Shown here one piece after another: positions 13,101-25,852 of a stretch of DNA of 64,000 nt (the stretch's first letter is position 1; the number at the start of each line of letters is the position of its first letter). A program made the translations under genes and the position numbers. Location of the stretch: the NCBI GenBank assembly GCA_028564675.1, contig JAOVVO010000094.1, forward strand, positions 62,001-126,000, given 5' to 3'. The DNA comes from Onchocerca lupi (Eukaryota; Nematoda; Chromadorea; Rhabditida; Onchocercidae). The notes beneath the pieces were generated by a model. The model was not told the origin of the DNA. It did no database searches and worked only from the letters and a program-made list of their open reading frames with translations.

Positions 13101-16100
13101 ACCATTTATTTAGCTTTCGGATATAGTGCTCAAATCCTATCATTGTGCAATGCTATAATCAATATGATTAAAAAAAGAAAAACAGATTGGTGTAAAAACA
13201 TTCCCATTAAATGTTACAAAATAAGTTCATGGAGTTATTTACTAAGTTAATTACTTTGCCACCTAATTAAAAATCTCCACCTCAATCCTCATGGTCAAGA
13301 ATAAAGTCCACTGTTTATTTAATTTAATGCTTTAATTAACCAAACTTATTTTTTACAATCCTCATTCGCACTAGCTTCATTGCTTCATCATAGATCAAGC
13401 AAAAATGACCATGTGGTCTTTTTTCATTATCGGTAGGAGCTGCGTGTTGAATAAGGTTTGCATATATATCGTTTTATACGTTGTAAAAATTCAAAGGATA
13501 CAGACAATCTTTCGAACTTTAAAAAGAGTTGAAATTTCTGGTTGAATGTGATTAAATATTATAACTATTTGATCTTTAGATATGATATTACAGAATGATA
13601 CATTACGCTGCACGATGTTAACGATAAGGATGTTGCTGCAACTGCCATTAATTTATTCGCATTATTGCTAACCTATCGATCATTGACAGTTATTCAGTAA
13701 TTATTAAACGGTCGAATGGTATCAAAAAGTATAGCTATTCGAAGAATTTTAATTAGCTGAAGTGCTGTGAAGTGGTTTGGGTTTGAGTCTTATCTCAGCC
13801 AACGCAGAGTTCCATCTCTTTCTAGTTCCCTGTACTATTATCGAATGTGTTACTTTCTGAATGTTTGAAGTCTTTTCTCATTCCCATCCACTGTTCATAA
13901 CATCATAGCAAAACTTTTGATGTGAAAAGAAAACAGCTGTCCAACTTTTTAACAATAGTAATACGACCATAACATTTCACGATGGCAGTTTGTCCAGTGT
14001 GTAAAGTTAATAGTGTGAAGAAACGAGCAACATGGCGTGGTTTGCTATACTGTATATTGTGTTTCCCATGTGGTATTTATTGCTGTCTGAAGAATCGTGT
14101 GTGGTTCTGTCCATTGTGTACTAACGAGGTAAGATCCTTTTTCTTGAAATGTATATATATTATCGAACAAAAAGAGCATAGTTTTGTTCTGAGTTAAGTT
14201 TTTTAAATCATTTAGTTCGAGAATCCAATTTTCTCAATTAGTTTACATTCCAAAAAGGATAAACTATAAATTACAATAAAGATGACACTAAATAGAGATA
14301 GAAGGAGGTTATAGGATATTTTTCTGTAAATTTATGTACTGAAACATAAAGTTAGAATTTCAGTTTTTAAAAAAATATTCCAGATCAATTATTCTGATGG
14401 TAGAGAGCCATCGTTCAATCGAGATTATCGCTGCTACAAGTCATTTAAGAAAGTAAGCAATAGTGATACTAGGGATAACGAAGAGCATGGTACTCCGAAA
14501 AGTCAAACTACGAGTTGTGGAAGGACAGTTTCTGGTGACAGTGAATCTACTAGTTCTACAACACCGGTATTAAAGCAGTAATTTTTTTTATTGTTTGCCC
14601 ATCTATTTATTGTGCAATTTATATTTCTTATGTAAAAAACATAAGCAATTTAGAGATTTTCTGACTTTTATTCTTAGCCTTATTACCAGTAGATTTTTTG
14701 CTTATTTCACAATTTCTTCAAGAAGTGGTAATTTCTCATGTTTCTTATGAATTAAACATGGAATAGATTTTTATACTCAGAAAATATAAGTAATGAATTC
14801 TCATTGTGAAAATATAAGTAATGAATTCTCATTGTCCAATATTTTGAAAGTGGTGCCCAAGAAATTTACCTGCTTAATGACATTTAATTTTTCTGATTCC
14901 TCTCTTTCAGTGCTTCTTTATCTGTTGATTTATTTTTATCCAGTTATTTAAATCTAATTCTGGATTTAGTTATTATTATTATGTTCTATATTATTATTTC
15001 GCGGAATATAGTTTTACATCTTTTCGTTCGACAATTTCCTTGAATATAAATTTTCTCATTTGACGAACCATGTTCGGTTCACGAAAAAAAGCCAAAAGTA
15101 ATAGTAGAAAATTACAATAATTATTACTAATTATCTAATGATGTATTCAGACATTCCTTTTTCATTTTTCCTATATCACATTTAACTGAGTATGAAGATT
15201 CCCTACTTTTGCTCATTGTTCTATATATTAAATATTTTTGCTTCACTTCTTCATTTTACTTGATGAATATTTGAATAAAAGTTTGAATTTTTACTTTCTG
15301 CTTATTTGGAAATATTGAAAATTAATACGTAAAAAGTATCCACTAAAAAACAGAGCAAAACATTTTAACTTTTTTTTTAAAATCACTTAACAAAAAAAGC
15401 TAGAATACTTCGTAAGATTATTTAAAATAATGTTGATATTCGAAATCTAATTTCCTAATAAGTTTCAGACATTTAAATCTGATTGAAGGTAAATGCTTAT
15501 TTCTCTGTCTGCAGCATAATACCTAGAATTCTTAAGATCTTTCTAATTTTCAACTATGACAACTTTAGTTTTTCGGATGAAATTAATTTTCATACGATGC
15601 TTCAAAATGAATGAGTGGGTATCCGCACGCAAATAATTATAATAAAAAGACCAAAACTTTCGTATTCAGGAATTTCATTTAGCCACCAAAAAATTGACTA
15701 TCTCCATAAAGCTTTTGCCATTCTCATTTTTAAGGATTATTTATGCATATTTAGGAACTCGATAGCATAAAAAATTCAACTTACCATTGCATCTTCGGTT
15801 CATTTGTTCTTTTTCTTGCTCCAGAGCCTTTAATTTTGTTTCATAAGCCTTCGATTTTATTAGCGCTCTTCGCTCCGCTTTCGATGCACCCAATGAATCT
15901 CTTAGCAAACCAACATGCTCTTCATATATCATTGTATCTTTTTCCAATAATTCAATATATTGATCTTGAGCTTCCAAAGCTTCTGCAAAAAGTTAAATGT
16001 TAATTTTTTAAAATTAGAAATAAAACAAGGATTAGATTAGAACTAAATTCTGATAACTTTCACTCTGTTCAGACCTTCAATTTATTAAACTGCAATCATG

Positions 16101-19100
16101 GCAGAGTTAAATACCTTTCAATCGCTCAACATCATCAAGAACGGAAATTTTTTGTTCTAGTAGAATATCCGCTGTTTGTTGAGCCTCTTCTAAATCATCA
16201 GCCAGCTGAACAATCAAAGCTCGATCATCGTCCAACTTTGAACGAAGTTTCAAAGTTTCCTTTTGTTTTGCATCTAATGCTTCCCATGCATCATTCAGTT
16301 TTTCTCTGCATTCATTTACAACATGCAAAAAAAAAGAAAAAAAAAAATCTACTGGAAGTATAAACTTCCAGTGAAAACAAATGGAATGAATGCATAAGCC
16401 AAAGGATATACTGTCTGTAAAATTCCATCCTAAAGCTGAGAGTAATTTTTATTATGAAGTGATATATTTTGGCTTATATATAAATTCTTAGGTAAAGACA
16501 ATCATTTATAAAATTTTGTCTGCATTAATACTTGAAAGCGTACTTGTTAGAATTGAGAAGTTTCAGCAAGCGAGTATTTTCTTCCAGTGTCCATTCACGA
16601 TCCGCTCTAAGAGTTTCAATACTCGCATTCAAATGCTCAATCTAAAATACATTAGCTATTAATTTCGATATTTATCTTGAAAGCATTATATTTTTAGATG
16701 AAGCTGAGACTTCAAGCACTTTCTAGTTTATACTTTTATTAGTTTTTTCTTTTTTTTCCATCAAATTGTTATATCATCCTCAAAGCCTTAGAACTCCGCA
16801 AAAAATTGCAAAAAATAACCTTGTCAGTGTATTCTGTATTCACTGTAGAAATTTTCTCCTCCAAATCACGAATTTTCCCTTGCATAGCGGCACGAGCTTT
16901 CAGGATTTGATTCCGACCATCCCGACGCATTTCATTTAACTGTGTTTGGAGCTGAAAATTAAATTGCTATTGAAAATCACATGAATAATAATATGCTTCC
17001 AAACTCAACTTTATTAAACAAAAGATCGAAAATTTAGATCTTAATGACTTATATTTATTCAACTAAACACAATAGAATAAACGAAAATTCAATAAAATAT
17101 ATATACATATGCTCAATTAAAGAAAAAACTGCACCCCATTAATATACTGCGAAATTTTAAGTTAAAAAGATCAGTGAGTGATATAGTAATATAATTAATG
17201 AAAAAGACTGGGAAGTGAAGAAGAGATGTCAATTGATATTTTCGGAGATGAACAACACTGACTATAACTATGCAGAACAATTAACCTAAAATCCAGTAAA
17301 AGAAATGACATAAAATTTGAATAATTGCGACTACGATACATGTCAAAAATGTGCACCAACAGAAAGTGAAACAGCCCTAATCCATTAAGGTAGCCCGAAG
17401 TTATGCAAAACGATGCAGAGGAAATAAAATGCTGGCTTAAGCTTTCTGAAGACTTTCAGAATTAATGAAATGAAATCGTAGGAATTAACTCAGTGGTCAA
17501 TTTATTTGGATATTCTCTAATAATCATTTGCAATATAAGTAGTACCTAGTGGTCAATTTACTTGGATATTCTCCAATAATAGTTTTTTTCTAGCTTTTCG
17601 AAAACTTTCATAATTGTTATAAAAAAGTTGCGAGAATTTGAAAAATGAATAACCTGGCTCAAGTGATTCTGTGATTCCGTGGCACATTTTTCCATTTCCT
17701 GAATCGTTTGTCGCAACTGGTCATTTTCAGCTGTTACGTCAATGATTGCTTGCGTAATATTGTCGCTTTCTTCTTGGCCGCTATCTGAAATGAGTGAACC
17801 AGGAATTCTGATAATGAGTATAAGAGTCATGCTTTCAAAATATAAAATTTAGGTTATGAAAATTTCAATTTTGAACATTCCTGAAAAATGAACTTTTTAA
17901 TTTAGATGGAAACTTACCACTTTTCAATTCTTTACGAGGTGGCAAATCGAAAGTTACTTTCTTCCTTTGCTTCTTTTTATGCAAGGAACATGTATTGCCT
18001 CCACTGTCACCGTTGTAGTCATCCTGTATGTTGCCGGTACTCTGGGTTATTGAACTACATTCCTCACTTGGATCAACTGGTGGAGGTGAACTTGAGTTAT
18101 CTGAATAAAATATTGCTCAAATATCTTGTATGATGATTTTTGATCAAAGACATCTTTTATCACACGGTTAAAATATAAAAATTTATCTGCCTCTGAGAAG
18201 ATTTCTGAGTGAAAATTTTCCAAATTATTGGATAATCTTTGAATCTATTCCGAACAAATCGAAATTTTCATCAACTAACCCATTTTGAATTGTACAACAG
18301 CATGTCCAGGTGAGAAGGAGTCACAATGATGTCGTTGTTCCTTCTGTGGTTGCTGTAGTGATGACAATGGAATAAATGTGGGTTCAAAAATATACGCTTC
18401 TTCGGTTTCTGTCGAATCTTCTCGTGTCGTTCGAGTGTCCAAATCCTGGAAGGAAATTCGGAAATCATCAACTAAATATTGGGAAAGTGTTGTAAGAAAA
18501 ATTATTTTCTGTTACCAAATTTCGTAACCTTTCACAAAATAGGAAAATATGAATTATCAACCTGAAAAAATACGGATTTCGATTTACATGGTTCTATTAT
18601 TTTTAAAATCACTTTTTGCTTCAAAATGAAGTCATATATCAATTACGATATGACAACATTTTTATGATTCTCATAGATTTTTCATCTTCTAGCGAATTCG
18701 AAAGTACCTGTAGTTTTTGCTGTATGATATGGAAAGCTTTAGCTTTCGCTTGCACAAGTTCTCCCTGTTCACGGCACATTTCTTGCAATTCAATAATATG
18801 CCGTTCTTTTTCAAGTATCGTATCATTCAATTCTATTATTTTCATATCCTGCAAAAGTCTAACGTCAATTCTTCCCGAGCACAAAAATTAATGGTTCGAA
18901 TTTATATTTTCATATCAGATTGAAATTTATGCAATTTACTTAAATAATGTCGCTTGCTCGAAAGAACGATGGACCCGTCTTTCTTCTGTTTAGAGATCAT
19001 GAGTAATCATAAGATAAGTAAAATCAAGCATTAGGTCATTCTAAAGCAAAACATCTAAATCAATAACAAGTTATATTCGATTTGGTTGAGACTTTTTAAT

Positions 19101-20499
19101 TGCTCTTGATGAAAAGCAAGACAACTTTATAAACGTCCATATTAAGAAATGCCTTATCCCAACTCAGCTAGAACACCAATTGGTAAAATAGGAAGCGTCT
19201 GAATTATTCTTATCCGTCTAATAATATTTTCACTCAGACTCCAAGAATATAGTAAATTTGAAGTGACTTATTTCGTTGACCTTTTCAATCAGTTGTGAAT
19301 GAATGCGCTCTAGATCTCGACCAATAATGCTGTCAACCTCAGCACGAGAGAGTTCACTGATCGGACGACGATCAGTTGCTGACTGCAACTGTTCCTCGAG
19401 GCTCTACAAAATGGATTCGTTATTTTTTGTATTCGAAACTTGTGAAACTTATAAAATAAATTGCAAATTATTCATAATCTGTATTACAGTTCAATCTTAA
19501 TCTTCCGTAATAACAATGTGGGATTAGAGTATGAATTAAGCTTGACGACTTAAAATTTTGGAAAATATTTTCGAGATTTGAAAAGTTCTGATTCCACATT
19601 AATAAAACTAGTATAAATGTTCAGTAATTCTACGCAGACAGTATAGTTTTGATTTTGTCATTCGAACTATGAATGTTTTAAACAACAAAGTTGGAAAATT
19701 TATTTTTTTTCTCCAAAATTGAATATTTAAATCGATGAGGTTTGCAACATTTCCTCAATTTGCTATCCGAAAAAAAAACTCGAGCTTGATAGAAAGATGA
19801 AATAGAATAAACTACGGTAAAGAAAGAAATAAGAAAGCAATCGTTTTAGATAAAAGCCAATTAATTGATATGAAAATTTAAAATAGAAGCCATGAAACAC
19901 GAGAAAGGGATACTGACTCTAATTTTGATGGCATGATCATTTAATCTCATCAGTTTGTCGTTTAGATGCTCTTGCATTTCTTCCTTTATCCTATTTTCAT
20001 CCTGCAGCTTATGAGCCAGTTTTAGAACGTGTTCCTGCAGGACCTGCAAATTTTATAAGAACTATTTGAAAATCACAAGTGAAACCTCCATCCTGTTAAA
20101 TGAATTATCTTCGATAACCCATTTTGTTGCAAGCAAAATTCCACTTTTATGGTATATAAAAGAATTTGCTCAAGAATCTATTTAATAGTTTAAAGTTTCC
20201 GATTGAAGCATCCACTTATTTCTTAGAATAGAATCATTTTTCTATATCTGCAAATTTCTATGATTACAATGGGAACTAGTTTTATAAATTTACAAAATTT
20301 TAAGTGATTTCGACTTTTTAGTTGCAGAGTTAAATACTGAAATAATGAAAAATGGATTTAAATAAGGGATTTGATTCAAATTAAAAATCTTAACAGCGAA
20401 TAGAATTCCAATACCTTAATTTCGTCTGCTTTATTATTCAATTGTTCGTTGTAGACTATACATTGTGGACAAATGGTTAATGTTGTTTCCATTTCCTGG
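1..20499 (-). CDS. Giant coiled-coil scaffold protein, about 2,150 codons visible (3' end off window)
   Basis: Not identified to a named family; golgin-like or centrosome/spindle-like by composition. I chained exons on the minus strand by matching donor/acceptor phases: 20415-20492 (ATG at 20492), 19918-20043, 19281-19403, 18708-18848, 18280-18445, 17918-18100, 17654-17784, 16820-16951, 16544-16641, 16115-16305, 15785-15982, 10389-10624, 10144-10219, 9705-9964, 9158-9334, 8368-8583, 7768-8064, 7127-7554, about 6185-6651 (unresolved, see separate entry), 5934-6037, 5545-5619, 4932-5132, 4606-4773, 4320-4547, 3900-4070, 3510-3677, 2915-3070, 2634-2696, 2370-2403, 1061-1803, 499-910, 1-206. Nearly every exon encodes E/K/Q/L-rich heptad-like sequence, so an extended rod is expected. 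The N-terminus has a CPQC pair, and a second CxxC (PCTIC) lies near 1,750. Exon 17918-18100 carries KKVTFDLPP, which fits an RVxF-type PP1 docking motif. An acceptor (TTCTCACAG) sits 7 nt before the ATG, suggesting trans-splicing. Few exons use weak AAG or GAG acceptors, so individual boundaries may shift. Confidence 0.8.
4090..4128. repeat. (TA)n microsatellite
   Basis: A run of about 19 TA units in an intron of the coiled-coil gene. Confidence 0.95.
6185..6651 (-). other. Problem exon of the coiled-coil gene with in-frame TAA
   Basis: The segment is open in one frame on both sides of a single TAA at 6390-6392 (minus), and its entry phase (2) and exit phase (1) match the neighbouring exons if it is read straight through. 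Upstream it encodes coiled-coil sequence; downstream it encodes a basic, hydrophobic stretch (for example RKRVFKLVKKFY). A 72-nt intron from GAAG/gttcga (about 6413) to ggtag/AG (about 6342) would remove the stop and keep frame, and a better acceptor, TTTCTTCAG at 6324-6332, has no good phase-matched donor. I cannot tell whether this is an intron, an alternative C-terminus, a sequencing error or a real nonsense change. Confidence 0.5.
13982..14581 (+). CDS. BRI3-like (brain protein I3) small membrane protein, nested gene
   Basis: Two exons, 13982-14128 and 14384-14581, joined in phase 0 (donor GAG/gtaaga, acceptor ttccag/ATC), give 114 residues. Residues 4-7 are CPVC and 43-46 are CPLC; between them lies a hydrophobic segment with LLYCILCFPCGIYCC. 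This paired CPxC with a central Cys-rich hydrophobic helix matches the C-terminal domain of BRI3 proteins and is related in style to the LITAF membrane-associated zinc fold, so an endolysosomal membrane location is likely by family. Unlike vertebrate BRI3, the Cys domain is at the extreme N-terminus, and a Ser/Thr-rich tail of about 65 residues follows. The whole gene sits, on the opposite strand, inside the 5.2 kb intron 15784-10625 of the coiled-coil gene. No acceptor directly precedes the ATG, so the start rests on the first in-frame ATG. Confidence 0.8.
14780..14835. repeat. 28-bp tandem duplication (two copies)
   Basis: Two perfect adjacent copies, 14780-14807 and 14808-14835, starting gaaaatataagtaatgaatt. 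They lie just 3' of the BRI3-like coding region. Confidence 0.9.
17492..17580. repeat. 33-bp direct repeat in an intron
   Basis: Copies at 17492-17524 and 17548-17580 differ at two positions and both begin agtggtcaattta. They lie in the intron between exons 17654-17784 and 16820-16951 of the coiled-coil gene. Confidence 0.8.
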
Positions 20500-22144
20500 C
20501 TGTGAGAATTAGTAAATCAAGTAGAGAGGATTATTTACAGCATGTTTTAGTGGTAGTATATTTGGCAAGTATGACACCTCTGGAAATATGACAATTCTTC
20601 AAATTTCGGGAAGTACACAAGTATCTGAACAATCGGTTTAATTCTTTTGGATTAATTCATTTGTTGATTTATAAGTCTCATCATTTCGATCTTGATGGAT
20701 CTCGTTAAATTGTCATAGTAGAAGAAGAGAAATATAACTAAAATGCTTTAACATAACTAAAATAATATCTGAGGGAGAAGAAGCGATGCTTAATATTCGC
20801 TAGACTATATCGGTTTCCTTATCAAGGAATAATCGATATGTTGATAAAAAATTACTTCACTGAATTTACAAGTATTTACAAGATTGCCATACATCTATAT
20901 GTTTGATAAGAAAGGAGATATAACATTTGGGAAAAAATTGTAGAAAATCAGCAAAAATGGAAGATCAAAAAGAGCATAATTCGATTGTTTATTTTGCATT
21001 CGAATAGCTCTGTTATGATGATCACACCTTCAGAGAGAGATGATCTTTACATTATTTTTAATCATTGATAATAAAGATAATAGAAAAGAAGAATAAAATC
21101 TATTGATATTATCAATTTGAATTGTTAAAAAAATTAAACTTCACTGCATAAGTCATTTCGTTTCGATGATAAGATTAAACTAAAGAGAATAAAATTTGTA
21201 AATAACGTATAGTTTAAATGGGAATATCATAGTACTAATTAGCTGCGTGTGAGTTCACGTAAAAATCTGCGTGCGTGAACTGCGTAATAGCTACAAATAA
21301 GCATAATAAAAAAGAAGCTTGATAGGACAGCAAGTTGAAGTTAATGCAGACAGAAATACTGAGAGAAAACAGAGAGCTTAGATTTATGAAAACTTTGCGG
21401 AAACAGGTGGTTTTCTCTGGCAACAATGAATCGACACCAATTGGCGCTGTGCCAAATTCAGCTCATTGCAAACTTTTACTCCTGGAAACAACAATGATAT
21501 GATGAAGAGCTGAAGTGATAACAGTGATAATCCCTAAAATATTATGGAAATAATTAGAAATGATGCTTTTTAAATATCGGGCTAAATTAAACATAAAGTA
21601 CCGTAATTATAAAAGTCAATAAAGCAATTTGAGAGACGGCAAAGATTCAAAGGAATCAGGAAATATTGCGAACGCATATGAGAAAAGTTGGTAATAGATG
21701 GAAAATAATGGAAAGAAATTTGTTATTGAGAGAAGATGATTAGAGATAACGAAGTTGGAAAGATATCTTCGAGAAGGCATCTTATCAGTTTCGGTGAATG
21801 AGTGGTTGGGGTGATGATAAGTCATGATTTTGATCTGGTGCAAGAACAGTAGGAAAATTTGTTAGAGGATGGCATTTTTGAAAGTTTAGTAGGATACACT
21901 GCTGGATCGATTGATCGATTGCCGAAATATATCGACTGTCGTTGCTGCACTAAAGGGGCGGTAGTTGCAGCAATAGTTTGGACAAATTTTATCAACAATT
22001 CAAAAAAGCGAGATATATTGATAATTTTATAGTTTGCTTGCTGCATTTTATTCTTTTCAACCGTTTGACAATTGTTTGATTCGAAATTTGACATTGTGAA
22101 CTTTTTTGTCTTTGATTTCCACCTACAGTATTTATTTTATACAG
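20500..22144. promoter_or_regulatory. Divergent intergenic region between coiled-coil gene and aldo-keto reductase
   Basis: About 1.6 kb separates the two divergent first exons and must hold both promoters. Both sides end in probable trans-splice acceptors: TTCTCACAG on the minus strand at 20500-20508 and TTTATTTTATACAG on the plus strand at 22131-22144. I recognise no specific promoter motif, and the open frames here (21235-21426 and 21822-22094, minus) lack splice or family support. Confidence 0.5.
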
Positions 22145-24172
22145 GTAACTATGGTATCCGTGGTGAAATTAAATTCAGGACACTTCATTCCATCTCTTGG
22201 TCTTGGTACTTGGCTTTCGCAGCCTGGTCAAGTTGGAAATGCAATTAAAATCGCTCTCAACAATGGTTACCGACATATCGATTGTGCGCATGTATACCAA
22301 AATCAGATCGAAGTGGGTGAAGCACTTGCTGAGGTTTTCAAAAAGGGAAATGTGAAGGTAGGAATGGTTTTGACTTTTATAATTTTATTAATTTCAGGCC
22401 TAGGAATACAGTTTTTCCTTTTTTATGTTTCTTTTCCCAAGCATTATTGTAGTATTAATAAAGCACTGATTTAAATTATTTTAAAATATTATAAATTATT
22501 TTCAAGATTTTCGAAACTGTTTTCATGCTACAAATATTTTAGCGTAATGATGTATTTGTCACTTCAAAAGTATGGAATACTTTTCATTCATATGAAATGG
22601 CCAAGAAGAATATAGATATTTTATTAAATGAACTTCGTCTCGATTATCTGGATTTATGTCTCATCCATTGGCCACAAGGATATGAAGAGGGTGATGAATT
22701 TTTTCCGAAGGTTCAGTCTAATTTTTTCTCAATTTCCGTGAAATAATTAAATTCGCTGTGTAAATGCCAAGTCCAATAAAATAAAAGCTTAAGTTGGAGA
22801 CTATTTTATAATTGCTTATAATTGCTTTTATGATAAAATAGAAATAATCCTAAAACAGATATGGATAGCAAACATAAATATCTAATAAAGTAAATGTATT
22901 TACAAATGAACAAGTAGTTGTCATTTTTCTTTTTTACTCTTGCTTGTTAAAAATTTATTACAACACTAATCTCAAGATATTTCATCCATCATCTAACTTC
23001 TTGAAAATCATGCTCTTATATAAGTTTACCTGCTATTTGTGTGCGATAATTTAAATATCGAATGGTAATACCTGCAGAGACCGGATGGTGAAAAATTTAA
23101 GTATTCCGATGCCGATTATTTGGATACATGGCGAGCCATGGAAGAATATGTGAAAATGAAAAAAATCCGTTCTATTGGATTGTCAAACTTTAATCACAAA
23201 CAAATTCTGCGGGTAATCAACAATTGTACCATCAAACCGGCGGTTTTACAGGTTAGTTCAAGGCTCTTTTTTTCTTTCCAAAGAAAGTTACAAGTGATAT
23301 CGAAAATATAATATAAGAAGATTTTCAAATATGAAGTCTTAGAACTGAAATCGTAATATTGCGTAGAAATGGAAGTTAATGACAACTTGTTAATAATGAA
23401 GAATACTGAGCGAAATTCAGGTTGAACTTCATCCATATTTCCAACAACGCAAATTACACGATTTCTGTCAAGAGCATGGAATAGTGATGACTGCCTATAG
23501 TCCACTGGCCAATCCAGCGATGCCGTTCAGAAAACCGACAGATGCTGTTTTGCTTGATGATGCTGTCATTCTTAAACTTGCGGAAGTGCATCATAAGTCA
23601 GCTGCACAGGTAAAGAATTACATTTCAATTATCTTTCTTGGTGTTTAGAACGCTTTTTCTGGTGATTCAAGTTTAATATGAATGTTTAATAAATATTTGT
23701 AGAAAAAACTGTTTCAGTTTTTTTTTTTTTCTAATGGATATTTTAATCTTTTGTGTTATCTATGTCAAAATACTCAATTAGAAAGCGTCTTTCTAGCGTT
23801 TTACTAACTGATTTAAAGTGAATATCTAGAAATTTTGGAATAAATGAACTTTTATAAGTTAGAGTAAGAATAAGCTCAAATTTGAACTTCAAAATAGATA
23901 ATTAGCGAATTTTTTGAATATTTTGGTAGGTTTTGAAAAATTATTTTTTGAGTTATTTGCAGATAGTATTACGTTGGGGAATCCAGCATGGATTTGTTGT
24001 TATCCCGAAATCGGTAACTGAGAAAAGGATTATTGAAAACATCAATATTTTCGACTTCAAACTCAACTCTGAAGAAATGGCATTGATCAATGACTTGGAT
24101 AAAAACTGGCGTATTTTAGATCTTGCAAAAGATAAAGACCATCCTTTCTACCCGTTCAATGAAGAATATTGA
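22145..24172 (+). CDS. Aldo-keto reductase (AKR superfamily), complete, 315 aa
   Basis: NAD(P)H-dependent carbonyl/aldehyde reductase of the cytosolic AKR fold. Coding exons: 22151-22357, 22543-22710, 23078-23251, 23421-23609, 23963-24172, all joined in phase 0. The 315-residue length is normal for the family. The catalytic tetrad is intact: Asp44 and Tyr49 (GYRHIDCAHVYQN), Lys78 (TSKVW), His111 (LIHWP). The cofactor signature VIPKSV lies in the last exon, followed by NINIFDFKL. The start at 22151 is chosen because a TTTATACAG acceptor ends 6 nt before it, consistent with spliced-leader addition; an upstream in-frame ATG at 22106 would lie before that acceptor. A polyadenylation signal AATAAA is at 24349-24354. 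Substrate cannot be assigned from sequence. It is divergent from the coiled-coil gene and convergent with the MOLO-1-like gene. Confidence 0.95.
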
Positions 24173-24439
24173 AATGATTTTGGGAATAATTACGACAATG
24201 AAAAAATGAAAGGAAGAGAGTATATTAATCGGAGTTGAGTAGCTTTTCAAACCCAGTTCAATATTTTTCCAGATTTAAGTTTTGATGCATCTTCATAAAT
24301 GCAGAATATTTTCTTAAAATTAAGATGTTGAAAGAAATAATATACTAGAATAAAATAGTTTATTATTCTCAGCGCTCACCTCTGAAGAGAATAGAGTTGA
24401 GAGGTCTGCCCTGCTATTAAATTCGCGTGGCCAGCCTCT

Positions 24440-24715
24440 GCTAGTCTATATAAATAAAAATGTAAATGTTCGTTTGTTCGAAGTCTTAAATTCCGAAAAT
24501 TTTCAAACACACATTTATTCGAATGCATTGTTGTGTCGAAAGTAACAACGTGCCACTTTGCAGAAAGTAGGGTGGTCAACAGATTTAGTTCGCTCACTTA
24601 CTTTTACTTTTCACATTGTATAAGTAAAAAAAGTAGATAAACACGCATCTATTCAAATGCACTTTGTATTAAAATTTGAAGTCATTTGGTGAAAAACTTG
24701 AAACGTTGCGTTGAA
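24440..24715. mobile_element. Short non-autonomous Helitron-related repeat
   Basis: The left part begins TCTATATAAATAAAAATGTA, matching the same motif at 50,150, 52,617 and 63,275. Its right part (CTCACTTACTTTTA…GTAAAAAAAGTA, then AAAATTTGAA…TTGGTGAAAAAC) resembles 54,057-54,180, the right side of the Helitron-bearing insertion. It therefore looks like a roughly 275-bp internally deleted derivative carrying both ends. Exact termini are not defined. Confidence 0.6.
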
Positions 24716-25779
24716 ATAAACGACGAACATTTTTATTTATATACATTTACATTTTACATTTTTTTTTTATTTAGATTAAATGATTTTAATTACATGAGTG
24801 TATACTACTGTTTTTTTAATTTGTGTTTGTTTAGTTTTATTTCTCTTATTCTGTTTAAGCATTCCTAGTTCTTTTCCTTATCCATATCCGAAAATTTAAA
24901 TTTTAAGGCCTTGCGCTTTTTTTTTTGTTCTTTAACTGGTCAGTTTAAAAATGAAAACCATATGTTGTTGAATATTTATCAAATATATTTTTACATAATA
25001 ATGATATTTTAATACGGCAATCATTGAGTTTTTAATTGTTAGAAAACGTGAAACTTGCTCTTGTTTCAATATAAAAGAAAATAAAGAAAGTGATAGATAT
25101 AAATATAGCATCAATATAAAGTATTACTGCTATGTTATACGTTTTTGTTGAATTGTGTGTGTGATCTACAATTGACTCTTGAAATGAATGCAATTTTATC
25201 TTCTAAATTTAAAAAAAACCTATCCTTCATAAATAACATTAATAAATATCGAAGAGCCATTTAGTTCTACCATATAAATCAGAAATTCCAGTGCATTCTG
25301 ATTTTCCTAAATGAAGGTCGACGTCATGGTGCATGTTTGCTTTATTTTTTGAGAAAGAGAGAAGGGAAAAATGAAGAAACGAATGACTCAAATGTTTGAA
25401 AACTGTTTTTAAAATGTGACAGATTTGTTTATTTCTTTGTTTGATTAAAGAACATCTGATTCTTTTGAAAATATTGTTAGTTGATCTAACAAAGATTGGT
25501 AAAATAATTCATAAATCATGTGATTAGCACAGTATACTGTTTGGAATTTCAGGTTATCAGATAGGTACTTATATTGCCTCTCGATGTATACATTTCAGAG
25601 GCCAATGAATGGTTTGAAAATGACATGGTAATATATGCAGTTATTCAGTTTAAGGAAATTGGTTTAGAATTTGAATGACTAGCCGACCTGAGAATTACGA
25701 CAAGACTGAAAGAGGAATTTTCTTCTAGTTTCAGAACTCGAAAAGATTCTGCTGCATATCGAGCTCGATCTATATAACT

Positions 25780-25799
25780 ATATATATATATATATATAA
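25780..25799. repeat. (TA)n microsatellite
   Basis: Short TA run 3' of the MOLO-1-like gene. Confidence 0.9.
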
Positions 25800-25852
25800 G
25801 TAGTGGGGATAAATTTTTTTGCTCTGATACATAACTGAATTATGCTTAACAT

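Larger units (their letters stand above)
10625..15784 (-). other. Large intron of the coiled-coil gene
   Basis: The exon ending at 15785 leaves phase 1 (…AAT G/gtaagt-like) and the exon starting at 10624 begins AC GAA, completing an Asp codon, so the two join directly. Apart from the nested BRI3-like gene I see only AT-rich sequence, a poly-T run near 11,020-11,040, a CT run near 11,494-11,508 and a 28-bp tandem duplication at 14,780-14,835. Open frames here (for example 11,268-11,711 plus) have no splice or family support. Confidence 0.7.
24173..25852. other. Convergent intergenic region
   Basis: Between the 3' ends of the reductase and the MOLO-1-like gene. It holds the reductase 3' UTR and polyA signal, a Helitron-related short repeat (24,440-24,715) and a TA microsatellite (25,780-25,799). 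I see no gene in it. Confidence 0.7.

Noticed and set aside
21822..22094. Possible upstream exon of the coiled-coil gene
   Set aside because: No phase-matched donor seen, and the acceptor 7 nt before the ATG at 20492 already gives a sensible 5' end.
24376..24597. 73-codon minus-strand open frame
   Set aside because: Lies in the Helitron-related repeat and has no known domain.
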